Assembly: GCA_022925895.1 (NCBI GenBank)
Contig: JAKSYS010000563.1
Location: 1-41,739, forward strand
Origin: Fragilaria crotonensis
Taxonomy: Eukaryota; Bacillariophyta; Fragilariophyceae; Fragilariales; Fragilariaceae
Direction of reading: 5' to 3'
DNA: 41,739 bases
Shown: positions 20,532 to 30,254 of the stretch, piece after piece
Position numbering within the stretch: the stretch's first letter is position 1
How the letters are laid out: every line of letters begins with the position of its first letter
Made by a program: the position numbers and the translations under genes
The notes under the pieces: generated by a model
The model's input: only the letters and a program-made list of their open reading frames with translations
Database searches by the model: none
Told to the model about the DNA's origin: nothing

Positions 20532-22306
20532 TCAGAAAAAATCTTCGACGATCTTAAGGTTGTCAGGCTTGATGCGGAGGATACGGTTCTGATCGTCCAA
20601 AAGTTTCACTTGAAGGCGGTAATCGGAGCCAGCACCAGCCTCCACCACGACAGCCAATAAGCCATTCATTTCCGCTTTGGCAAGATCCTTGAGCTCGACC
20701 AAACTTCCCACTGCGAAAGGCGTGTAGGAAAGCTGCAGATTTTCGGGCCGGACAGTAATCTTCTTGTTGGAGAGACTAGGAACTTCAACGATGACGCGGT
20801 CTCCAACAACATTGAGAACCACGGCGCTGGTGCCATTCATGTCTGGGTTTGAAGACATGTTCATCAGAGTAACCAACTGTCCTTTCTCGAAGGAACTGAC
20901 TTCGACGCGGACAGCTTTCGCAATCGGAACGTCATCCCTTGGCGGCGAAAAACTTGGCTTCGCTTCGGGAGGGCTAGGTTTCGCCTTGGAAACTTCCGAC
21001 CAGAGCGAGGAACCATGGAAATGGGTCGTGATCCAACGCGAGCAATCCGCTGGAAGGAATGCGTAAGGACGTGCTCATCAGCATCGTAGCACTTTTGGCA
21101 GAGATGAATATCCCAGCACTCGTCACACTTGTAGCAAGGTCCTCGAATGCCGATCTGCTGGCAAGAACGGCACGTGGCATCATGTACCACAATGCACTTG
21201 GTCTCGGCATTGGCAGTGCATCCTTGTGCACATGCACTTTCCTTCTGCTCCACTGCAATGCGAGCAGTGTTTGTGCGTGACGGGTTCCTCGCGCGGGAGT
21301 AGAAAGCACGCAGTGGACCCGACTCTGGCGTACCTTTCGAACGCATGGGTCTTGTTGTGCGCGCCGCTGTTGTAGCACTTCTCGCAGAGGTCGTAGTTTG
21401 GGCACGTGTTGCACTTGTATCGCGCGCCTTGGATGGGGAGAGAATTGCAGGAATCACAGATGATACCAGAATGCACGACCTTGCACAAGCTCTCGGCCTT
21501 GGCTGGGCAGCCTTCGTTGCAGCTGCATACGCCATCCAGGCCCTTGCAATGTGAACAGTGATTTCTGGATGCACTGCACTTGGTGGAAGACTTGACGGCG
21601 CAGCCGCTTTTGCAGGCGCATTGACCAGAACCTCCTTTGCAGTGATCGCAGTGATCACTACTTTTGTCATCGTCATCTTTCAGCATTGCGCCGACGAGGA
21701 GCGCGCCGAGGAGCACGCCAAGGGTCCCAATTTCAGACGTGGCTGTCCCACCTGACAGAATACGACTCAAACGGCCAGAGTTATTCTGTAAGGGCTTGAC
21801 GTAGTACCTCTCGAGCCACTCTTTGTCGCAAACCATGATCTTGCGAATCTGCTTGTGCTGGCCACCAAGGATGGCATCTTCCTGAATGGCTAGAATGTTC
21901 GACACTGTTGAGACTTCGTAGAACTCATTCCTTGTGCCTTTGGGGAGTAGTTGGTTCTCATCATCTAGAAAGATGGTGACATTGGCTAGCTTCTCCAGGT
22001 CAAAGTCGTCGTATGCAAGCCTGAAGATCGCATCTTGACGTGCTTCTGGAAGTTTATGAGCATTCTTGAAATCGACAAGCTCGTCAACGATGATATCGAG
22101 ACCGCAGCTGACCGTTCCGCACTTTAAGTAGTAAGAGGGCGACACACATCGTAGTCGGGAACTGTAACGGACACGTCGCCTTGAAGCCCGTTTCGGAGGC
22201 AATAACGAATGCTGGCATGTTCTGCTGACCTCTTGGTGCACAATTTAAAGCGGAGGAGCTTTTCTCGGAGACGATCTTTGGTTTCTCTGATGAGAACAGA
22301 CTGCAT
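20532..22306 (-). pseudogene. ZZ-type zinc-finger protein with three Cys-rich motifs and a membrane segment, frameshifted
   Basis: On the minus strand the likely start is Met at 22306 (MQSVLIRETKDRLREKLLRF). A frame change near 22130 leads to [19 protein letters not shown] and [21 protein letters not shown] hydrophobic segment ([17 protein letters not shown]) then precedes an acidic DDDD run. Three copies of HCxHCxGxxGxCxCxxGC follow ([36 protein letters not shown], and [16 protein letters not shown] broken by a frameshift near 21237). Two ZZ zinc fingers come after the second and third copies ([38 protein letters not shown]). A third frameshift near 21010 leads to a beta-rich tail with two similar ~50-residue segments (NGTSAVVLNVVGDRVIVEV; NGLLAVVVEAG). 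ZZ fingers commonly mediate protein binding. Function unknown; three lesions suggest a pseudogene or indel errors. Confidence 0.6.
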
Positions 22307-22789
22307 TTACATAATGAGCCGTCACCCAGAATCCTGCTGCCGCATTACCGCGTCCTTTCTAGTCGCTTCATCGAATAACACCATGTGAGCAAGTCGGCCT
22401 CGAATCTTTCCTCTCGAGTTTGTTTATTGTGAATACGCAGAAACGACGGGTACACAAGACTGGCTTCATGGAGTTACGACTCATTTCGTAAGCTCTATGT
22501 GTTATGGTAATAAAACATGATACCCCGAGAGATTTTTTTCCCAAGACTTCAGCCAAAACCAGTTTTCAGATAACATGTAAACGCTGCCATCGTGAACTAA
22601 CGATATTAAGGAAATGACTATAACAAAACACAAGGATATACTAGTAGATATGAAAAAGGGTAATCGCTCGGAGACGGCAAAGGCTGCGTTATCGATGGGC
22701 GAAAGAACCGACGATAGAACTGTACTGTCGAATCGATCGCAGTATACCGGTAGTTGACATGATAAAACATAGGGGAAATTACGAAGTTA
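22307..22789. other. Upstream flank of ZZ gene, no gene seen
   Basis: Likely 5' flank of the minus-strand ZZ gene, ending at the target duplication of the next hAT-type element. No recognised regulatory site. Confidence 0.4.
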
Positions 22790-22960
22790 GTAGTCCTCGA
22801 GGGTGGCATGCTAAACCTAATTTCTTCTCTGTCTCAAATAAGGTTTAAGTATTTAAACCATAATTAAACATTTTATTAATAAACCTAATAAGAGTCATTT
22901 GTAGTACTCCACTACAAGCTAGTACTCAGTATCTTGTGCACTGGACACAAGCTTGGGGAC

Positions 22961-23281
22961 CAGAGACCGGAATTTCAAACCCAGCCCACCCAAACCCACG
23001 GCCCACCCAAACCCATTGGGTTAAGGGTGGGTTTTGGGTGAGCTCAGGATTTCATGGGTGGGTCTGGGTGGGCCGGCAAATCATAGCATAAAATGACAGT
23101 AGATGTTTGCTACCGGTAGTAGTAGAACCATCTACTCCAGTACTAACTACTGGGTTTGGGTGGGTTTGGGTAGGTCTTGGTAGATCGTATGGGTTCTGGG
23201 TGGGTTTGGGCTGGTACTTCCGTGAGCGTAGCTTTACGTGGGTACCCATGGGTTTGATATTTTCAGAAATTCCCGTCTCTG
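22961..23281. mobile_element. hAT-type MITE, 321 bp, G-quadruplex-rich
   Basis: Terminal inverted repeats CAGAGACCGGAATTTC (left) and, as reverse complement, CAGAGACGGGAATTTC (right) match in 15 of 16 positions. A perfect 8-bp duplication TTGGGGAC flanks it (22953-22960 and 23282-23289). The interior is built of GGGTTTGGGT / ACCCAAACCC units in inverted arrangement. Non-coding. Confidence 0.85.
22981..23214. other. Cluster of canonical G-quadruplex motifs
   Basis: On the plus strand: GGGTTAAGGGTGGGTTTTGG(G) near 23018, GGGTGGGTCTGGGTGGG near 23056, GGGTTTGGGTGGGTTTGGG near 23152 and GGGTTCTGGGTGGGTTTGGG near 23190. The complementary pattern (CCCACCCAAACCC runs, 22983-23014) gives a minus-strand motif. 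All have four G3 tracts with loops of 1-4 nt. Confidence 0.85.
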
Positions 23282-23387
23282 TTGGGGACTTTAGCTGGCA
23301 CTTCAATACCTGGTAGCACTATGTGAATCCACACAGGGATGCACCATAGGGACGGCATCACAATCCACAATGGCTAGTAGCCATTGT

Positions 23388-24627
23388 CTAGTGTCTAGCC
23401 TCCCGGAGCCTTGGGGTTAATTAACCCCCTCAATTGCCTTAATTAACCCCGTCATTTTCGTACGTGTGCAAGACGCTTTTCTGTACATTTAATACTACGG
23501 ACCACATAAAAAAGTGCTCCAATTGCAGTCATCTATGTTACAAGATGACGATACTTAAGTGCATCCATTTGATCCATTTTCCTTTTCTTTATTTTCAGTG
23601 GAAGTCACTGATGTGAAAGAAAAGCGCGATATGATTTTTTCATCCGCAATCAGTCTCTGACTAAGGTGTGCAAAAGTGCGTAGAGTGTGGTAGATGTTCT
23701 ACGTACCTTCAAAACAGTTTTTTGAAGTCCAAATTCATTCAACTCTGCACAGACAAATTGAGACGTTGACAAAACATTACTGAGTGACCGATGACCGACA
23801 ACGTTTCGAAGTATCTGGCATCATCACTCCTTGCCGAGCGCTGCGAAATCATATTCTGACACTTAATTCAAAATCTGTCATAGTAGAGAATTTTTTCCAA
23901 CGCTTGGTATAAATTCTACACGATTTCTGTGTGGAAATTGTCCGTTGGGGTTCCTTTTTCCGATCAACCTATACTTGTGAATTCTTCAAACTGGTGAAAT
24001 ATCCTCGTACTTCATCACCATTGAAGGTATACTGAAGATGATGATCACATCAGTTTTCTATCATGAGATGAGAATGGTCTAAAACCGAGGGATCCGAAAC
24101 CACCTCATCCTCCGTAGACTTTGGTATACATTCTACACGATTCTTCTACTTTTTTTCTGGTTTGATGTCTTTCTCTAATTGATTGCTGTCGCTGAAATAT
24201 TGAGCGCCAGACAAGTTTCATGTTTAGAAACAATACTTCAACGTATTTGACACACAATAGTCACCTTACTTTTGGTTGAATTTGAGATGAGCGTAACCAA
24301 ACGGCAGGCCAAAGGAGTGTCCGAAAAGTGAGTTTTACGTAGCATCGGGTATTATTTCTACTGCTTTTCTAAATCAGAAATGACAGGAAAAAATCAGAGG
24401 GTCAAGAAAATTGATGCAGAAAAACTATTGTTTCTCGATGAAAAACAATATGCAGATACTGGGCTTTGACGGCATGCACATTCATGGGGTCCTTGAGCCA
24501 CGCTGCCCAAGTTTCTAGTCCAACGGAAGATTTGCAACTAGTAGCGAACAATTTTTGTGATGTGCAAATACGGGGTTAATTAACCCCATTTGGGGTTAAT
24601 TAACCCCGTCGGGAAGCTAGACACTAG
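23388..24627. mobile_element. Terminal-inverted-repeat element, 1,240 bp, non-coding
   Basis: Left end CTAGTGTCTAGCCTCCCG, then GGGGTTAATTAACCCC (23413-23428) and TTAATTAACCCCGT (23439-23452). The right end read on the other strand gives CTAGTGTCTAGCTTCCCG, then the same palindrome twice (24592-24607 and 24572-24587). The imperfect inverted repeat is about 60 bp. A target duplication is not certain: CTAG at each end could be a 4-bp duplication or part of the repeat. The interior has no ORF, but a 21-bp direct repeat near 23904 and 24120 (GGTATA[A/C]ATTCTACACGATT). Confidence 0.7.
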
Positions 24628-25182
24628 CTTTGCTCAACGAACAGCAGAATGCACTAGAAATAGGAGTCACCATTGAGTACTGACGTACTGACTACTGTAC
24701 AATGTCTTCTGTTTTTAAACCTTAAAACCGTGCGTCTAATAACAAAATCAAGGTTTAGTATTTAAACCTTAATAAACCTTTCGTATTTAAACCTTATGAT
24801 GCCACCCTTGGTAGTCCTACATTGGATTTGTTCTGAAACCGATCGATGACGCACTCACTTGCACCACCAGTTGGCAGTACACGTAACACATGCCTATAAT
24901 ATTCACCTTGATGCTTTTGCCTTCGTTTTTGCTGTAAATTGCTCCATGACTAGAAAAACTTATTACAATAACAGCCAATTACTATCACAACTGGAATAGT
25001 GATTTTTACAATATCGAGTAAGTACATGGGATGATTATTTCATGGTCAAAAGACTTACTGCTCGATCAATGATCACAAAAAGGTTGCTTGATAATAGAGT
25101 GTGCGTTCAGACCAGTTGTGTGACCACCGCATTGCTAACTTAGCAACATACAACATAACAAAGGGGATAAGGCTGGGTATTG

Positions 25183-25295
25183 TACCTGTTAAACTATGCA
25201 AACACCTGTTATCTTTGTAAAAACACCTGTTGTCTACATAGAAAACAGGTGTCACAAGAAAGAAAATTTAAAGTTGTTGTGAAAAAAACAGGTGG
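25183..25295. repeat. Five CACCTG-type motifs, one pair forming a hairpin
   Basis: ACACCTGTT or a close variant occurs near 25184, 25202 and 25223 on the plus strand and inverted near 25244 and 25288. ACACCTGTT (25223-25231) and AACAGGTGT (25244-25252) make a perfect 9-bp stem with a 12-nt loop. The motif resembles an E-box, but a regulatory role is only a guess. Confidence 0.6.
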
Positions 25296-25364
25296 AATAG
25301 CAATTTCCCCTTTAATAGATCACTGGTAATTGTTGACATATACATGAATAGGACACCACGGGAA

Positions 25365-25560
25365 AAAGCAATCACACAGTATTCATATATTTACTGTCGA
25401 AACTTATGGTAGGATTTGCTCGGCCCCCTCGAAGTACAGTATGGTAAACATTGCCATCAATCACACAGCTTTCATATATATCTACTCCACACGTACGGTA
25501 GGATTTGCTCGGACCCTCGAAGTAACACTGCCATCAATAACACAGTATTCATACATCTAA
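25365..25560. repeat. Imperfect tandem repeat, about 2.3 copies of 80-90 bp
   Basis: Units start AATCACACAG.ATTCATAT and share GGTAGGATTTGCTCGG and CCTCGAAGTA before GCCATCAA. Copies at about 25369 and 25459, with a partial copy from 25536. Confidence 0.75.
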
Positions 25561-26570
25561 GGGTGCCAAAACTAAGTACCATAGTTGATACAAGAATTTT
25601 TTATCATAGTTACTGGAAAAAATTCAGGATTCCCATATTTAGCTCAGGATTCCTGAAGTATTGTTCAGGTTTATTTATTTAGTTCAGGATTCCGAAGTTT
25701 GCTGTTTCCTCATTTTTATGAAGAATTTTTTTTGCTCCTGAACTACTGCAGTATTATTCCTGAGCTTTTTTTCTTCATAATTTCGACACACATAAAACAC
25801 CGAGTACTGTACGTGTTTTGTACGACATACTGGAGTATGTCGTATCGTGGGTGGGCTAGTGTTTGTGCCGTACAGTGTACAGTATACAGCGTTTTTTACA
25901 CCGTCTGCTGGGATACCGTACTAGCGCATGGTTTGTACGCTGTACATTCATTGTACGTTGTACAAGTATCATAGCTATGGTGTTTGGTGTCTGGAGTCTG
26001 TTCATCTGGTGTCTGGTGCATGGTGCATGGTGTTCGGTGCGTGGTACAGTACGTTTATGGTGCGGCTGGTGGTGTACAGTGTCTGATTATGCTTGTGAGG
26101 TTAATGACGTAGTACGCTATCGAGTACGAAAGTACCGTTACTCAGTTCAGTTAGAATGCTGGTACAAAAGCCAGTATGCTATTGCGTGCTTATGTATGGT
26201 ATGTGTTGTAGGTACCGTCGTGAAACATACAGAGTATCTTACACGACGGTGTATTGTGTATTGTACGGTGGTGTAGTATTGTATTGTGTGTGCTGCAGTG
26301 TCATGTACGCAGAGTACTACCAGGTAGCTAGCTACCGGTAGTCGTATGAGCACAATGCCGTCATACGTGTGTCCTTTTGTGCGTTGCGAGATCAATTTGT
26401 ACATTTGTACGGGATAAACATACTGACCTATTTTTGGCACCTGCAGTACCAGTGTTTTCCGTACATTTCTACAAGGAATGCTATCTTATAAAGCCATCGT
26501 ATTGTTTTATGTAGAAACTTACCTGCGAATTTTGCGGGAGCATGTCACCTCAATTCTTCATTTGGTGCGA

Positions 26571-27370
26571 ACTGCACTTCGTGTCAGACCAACACCGCAG
26601 TGAATGTTCCATTCTCTGCCACCTTCGCCTCCCACTCTTCGTTTTCGAACGAACCACACTCCTCTCCTGTCTTTGTTGGTGAGTTGTGAATGTTGTGTGC
26701 TGTTTGAGTGTTGATTGATTCGTTTGATCAATCAACAGGATTGATGATGAGTTTTTTCATGCGATTTTCAAGGTGCTGCGGTCGTGCGTGTACTGTCTCC
26801 TACGTACAGTAGCGCGGTACTGTCTCCTACGTACAGTAGTTGGGGTGCTGTCAAATACAGTACCGCGGAACTGTCAAGTACGGTACCACGGTACTGTACT
26901 TGACAGCACCCCAAGTACTGTGCGTAGGAGACAGTACCTCGCTATATAGGCAACGGTAGACCAGTACTACTACTGATCTACCATCCACTCCACTTTGACA
27001 CTGGAGCCATCGTACTATTGTTTTACATACAACGCTATTCATTTGCCAACTGCACTTCGTGTCAGACCCAACACCCAACACTGCAGTGAATGTTCCATTC
27101 TCTGCCACGTTTGCCCCTCTTCATTTTCAAACGAACCACACTCTTCTGCCTTTGTTGGTGAGTTCTTGTGAATGGCGTTTGTTTGAGTGTTGATTGATTG
27201 ATCAATCAACACGATGATGACTTTCCTCATGGGATTTTCAAGGTGCTGCGGTCGTGCGTGTACTGTCGCCTATGTATGGTAGCCGTGGTGCTGTCAAGTA
27301 CCGCGGTACTGTGGAGGCAATGGTCGACCAGTACTACTACTACTGATCTACCATCCACTCCACTATGACA
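26571..27370. repeat. Tandem duplication, period about 478 bp
   Basis: ACTGCACTTCGTGTCAGACC starts at 26571 and again at 27049. The copies share GTGAATGTTCCATTCTCTGCC, CGAACCACACTC-like, TTGATTGATCAATCAACA-like and GGTGCTGCGGTCGTGCGTGT blocks, and both end with ATCTACCATCCACTCCACT. The second copy is shorter because it lacks most of the hairpin insert. Non-coding. Confidence 0.85.
26817..26937. repeat. Long inverted repeat: 52-bp arms, 17-nt loop
   Basis: The left arm 26817-26868 and the reverse complement of the right arm 26886-26937 agree in 48 of 52 positions; three of the four differences would be G-U tolerable in RNA. A 23-bp unit GTACTGTCTCC..ACAGTAG is also repeated just before it (26790-26812). 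It lies inside the first copy of the 478-bp duplication; only a reduced version is in the second. Confidence 0.85.
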
Positions 27371-27827
27371 CTGGTGCAGCAGCCCTTGTACAGTACTACT
27401 GTGTCAATTTCATCGTTCACCAGCACTTGTGTGACTTTCGAGTTGAAGACTAAGATACCACTTCGTACATGTGCTGGCTCGTTCTTCATGCTTGTTGTAC
27501 TAATCTCCTTCCACTCTCCTTCCTTTTATGCTATTCCTTTTGAAAACTACTAGGAGCGTGGTGACGACAAGTGTTGTGCTTCTCATTTTGTTGTTAATTG
27601 AGGGAATAAGTACTTCGTCTTGTGTGCGTGCTTCGATTGAGTTTGTAAGGCAATCTGTCATCTAGAATCCAATATTCGGTCATCTGCGAGAGATTCTCAT
27701 TGATTTGAGTGAATCAAACCAGATTGATCTACCGGTATTGGTTCTTTTTGTCAGTTGTCTGTTCGCATGCTCAAGAGTTGTATACACGCACACCAGTTGG
27801 AGGATTATTCATATTTCAACCAACAAA
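27371..27827. other. Non-coding stretch before unit P1
   Basis: No recognised gene or repeat; presumed 5' flank of the GNAT-bearing gene. Confidence 0.4.
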
Positions 27828-28793
27828 ATGGCAGAGGTTCCATCACTGTCCCCTGTCTCGTCAGCAAGGAGGAGTCCCTATGGATAAGGCGTACCTGTTC
27901 CGTGATGGTATGGATGAATTCACACCACCTCCAGGAACAAAGGTCAATAGACAATTCAGATCGCAAGTTCGAGTCTTTTATCATCACCCGCTCGTGCTGT
28001 TTCAGAGTTTCCACTACACATGTTCAGCTCTTGGTTTCAAGACCTCCCGTTGTCCAAGATTATGACTCAGAACGAAAGAGAGGACTCCAATGAAATTTGG
28101 CAATTCAAGGTAGTTACGTTGTACCCCACGTGTCCAAACAAACAAAGCTGAGGCGACAAGGTTTAAGTGGGCGACAGAAGCTGCAAGGCAATTCTACAGC
28201 ACATCATTCAATTCTACAGAAGCTGATTTGAGCTCTATCGATCGTGCTGTGAATTCTGATCCATCAATAATGATTGTGGGACGTCCTCTTGGAAAAGAAG
28301 ATGACCCTTCAAGAAATCTGTCATAGGGTGCCAAGACTCTGTTGTTATTGCATGCATTACATTTCGAAGTGGAATTGGAGATGAAGTTGGTGCGTCGTTG
28401 GTGCTTTGGCTGTTGATTGCAGAATCTGAATCACGGAAGCCATCCGGTCTTACATCCTGGAGACGGCAAGGGTTTGGACGTCTGATGTTAGTAATGCTCA
28501 TCAAGCATTCAACTTTTTTATTATTGTCTCACCGTGAGCTGTCACAATGTCAGGAGAGCCTACATGGTGTGGACATCTACTTGCAGTGTCCCCATGACGA
28601 GCCAAAGGAATTCTACCAAGCCTGTGGGTTCCGTCAAATCAATCTCCAAGACACAACTGGCATTGAGTTTCTTCCCAAGACAATTGCCGACACCTTAATG
28701 GACGAGACCACAGGTGGATTTGCATGGATTGTACCAGAGTCTGAGGAGCACTGCATTATCCCTCTGATGAAACTTTCTTCCGGTTCCTTTTGA
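27828..28793 (+). pseudogene. P1 gene, part 1: N-terminus and GNAT acetyltransferase-like domain
   Basis: A start at 27828 (AAAATGG context, MAEVPSLSPVSSARRS) is quickly broken by a frameshift before 27887, and the next ~450 bp hold only fragments (SPPPGTKVNRQFRSQ; ATRFKWATEAARQFYS). From about 28335 a GNAT-like fold can be read: SVVIACITFRSGIGDEVGAS (strand beta-4), WRRQGFGRLMLVMLIKH (acetyl-CoA pyrophosphate loop R-R-Q-G-F-G, about 28458), VDIYLQCPHDEPKEFYQACG (beta-6 and alpha-4 with FYxACGF). The GNAT fold transfers acetyl groups to amines, but substrate and activity are unknown. The gene continues into Ulp1-like and papain-like parts, and may be transposon cargo of unit P1. Confidence 0.55.
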
Positions 28794-28799
28794 ACAGTG

Positions 28800-30254
28800 C
28801 TGCTAACAGTGCTGCTGTCGAGGTTGTTGAAAGCAACAGTGATGTGATCAGTGCAACAAATGATGGTTCCCGCGTGCTGTTGTTGAGTCAGAGGAAGAAA
28901 GCAAGATCAATATAGTCGCAAAATCGAGTGGTGGTTCCCCTTCCTCGTGAGCAGTGATGTTTTGGAGATTGTGCAGAGCAACAATGAGACAGTCAGTGCA
29001 CGGAATGATGGTAGCAACACCAGAAAAACATTTGTATGGTGCCAATACCCTTCATCAACAATCGATCTCCAAGATGATGTTGCAAGTGGAGCATTGCTGA
29101 CAAATGCAGATCTGGAAGAGGCATTTACCGGTCTGGACTATTTGAACAACCTTCTTCCACCACCATTTGGTGACCTGGTTCTGCCTGACCAGTTGCGTGG
29201 TTTTGGAGAAATGGGATCACAGGAAAGGCTTGATCATAGCAAAAGTGGTGGGAAAACTTGGATGGCCACCCGTGAGCTGCAAATGATGACTTCACTCCTC
29301 ATGAGGGATGGCAGGTATCACACATCAGTTGCAATCCTGTCTTTTGACGACATGCAGGTAATTCAAGGTTGCTTTGGACGCCTTCAACGTCATCTATCTG
29401 CAAAGAAGTACGAAACGACTTGATGGTAGCCAATGGAGCCGATCATGCAGAATGTCTTGCCCTTGTGAAAAAAAGGTATGGAAGTTCTAAGGAAGAACTT
29501 TACCAGAAGTATGATGACCAAATGAATCGTGTTGTGAAGGAAGTCCTGTTGTTCTATCCAGGGCTTCTGCAGAAAAGGTTGATTGTGTTTCCTACGAATC
29601 TCAGCGACGATCATTGGGGGGCAACATTTGTTTTCAATGCTGGAGACGTTGTGGCTGCCACGGATGATGTATCATGCCTCCGGACATGTTTTTTTCGCTA
29701 TTGCAGTCTTCATCCCTCCGGCACGAGAAAAATTCCAAACAATGTCGGTGTTGTCTGGTTCCTGAACCTTGCCTTCAGTTACCAGGAGCAAAGGAAAACA
29801 GTGCAAATGATAGCAGCACTCCAAACAAGATGAAGTGGCTCAGTCCGTTCGGACGAACCTTTTGGGCAAATGAAGGGCACCAATACATTCCCTGCATTGA
29901 GGGTGTTGGATAATGATGTTCTTCCCTGCAAGAAGATGGCCATAGCTGTGGGATTGGGATTATAGCTGCAATTGCAATAATTCTCCGAGATATCATTGGG
30001 ACTCAAGATGGAGTTGCAGCCTACAACGAAATGTTTAGACGCGATCGCATGGAAATCCAGATGTCAACTGATGTGAAATCGAAGGAGCACATTTGCTGTT
30101 TTCCACAGGGAATATTCACAAAACTGTTTAAAAGGGATGATTCGGCTTCCATTTCCTACTTGCATGCGATGAAAGCACAGTGGTTTTGCTGTTTGATCGC
30201 ATTGCAGAATTTCAACACGTCACAGTCCCAAAACGTCAGAATTCAAATCATTTG
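28800..30254 (+). pseudogene. P1 gene, part 2: Ulp1-like (C48) cysteine protease
   Basis: An open stretch (28947-29423) gives LPPPFGDLVLPDQL and WMATRELQMMTSLLMRDGRY, typical of the region before Ulp1 catalytic cores. After a frame change (29369-29833) comes KRLIVFPTNLSDDHWGATF, with the candidate catalytic His at 29612. After two further frame changes, LQEDGHSCGIGIIAAIAI gives the Q-x-D-G-x-x-C-G motif with catalytic Cys at 29947. Ulp1-like proteases cleave SUMO or ubiquitin-like conjugates and are frequent passengers in CACTA, Plavaka and KDZ transposons. At least three frame changes mean this copy is not translatable as one protein. Confidence 0.65.

Larger units (their letters stand above)
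22798..24810. mobile_element. hAT-type element, 2,013 bp, with two nested elements
   Basis: The left end CGAGGGTGGCATG and the reverse complement of the right end CAAGGGTGGCATC match in 11 of 13 positions, and a perfect 8-bp duplication GTAGTCCT flanks it (22790-22797 and 24811-24818). Subterminal zones carry TTTAAACCTT/AAGGTTTAAA repeats (22841-22897; 24714-24796). Two other elements sit inside (22961-23281 and 23388-24627); without them it would be about 450 bp. The terminal GGTGGCA is shared with the element at 1506. No transposase ORF. Confidence 0.8.
24819..26490. other. Non-coding stretch with several small repeat clusters
   Basis: No gene supported. It contains the ACACCTGTT cluster, the 25365-25560 repeat, several TTCAGGATTCC-like units (25620-25700) and a GTAC/TGTACAG-rich tract from about 25800 to 26330. 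Confidence 0.45.

Noticed and set aside
23107-23316. Gly/Trp/Val-rich ORF
   Set aside because: Low-complexity translation of the GGGTTTGGGT core of a MITE.
22953-24818. LTR retrotransposon with the repeated ends as LTRs
   Set aside because: The ends are inverted, not direct, and there is no primer-binding site, polypurine tract or coding region.
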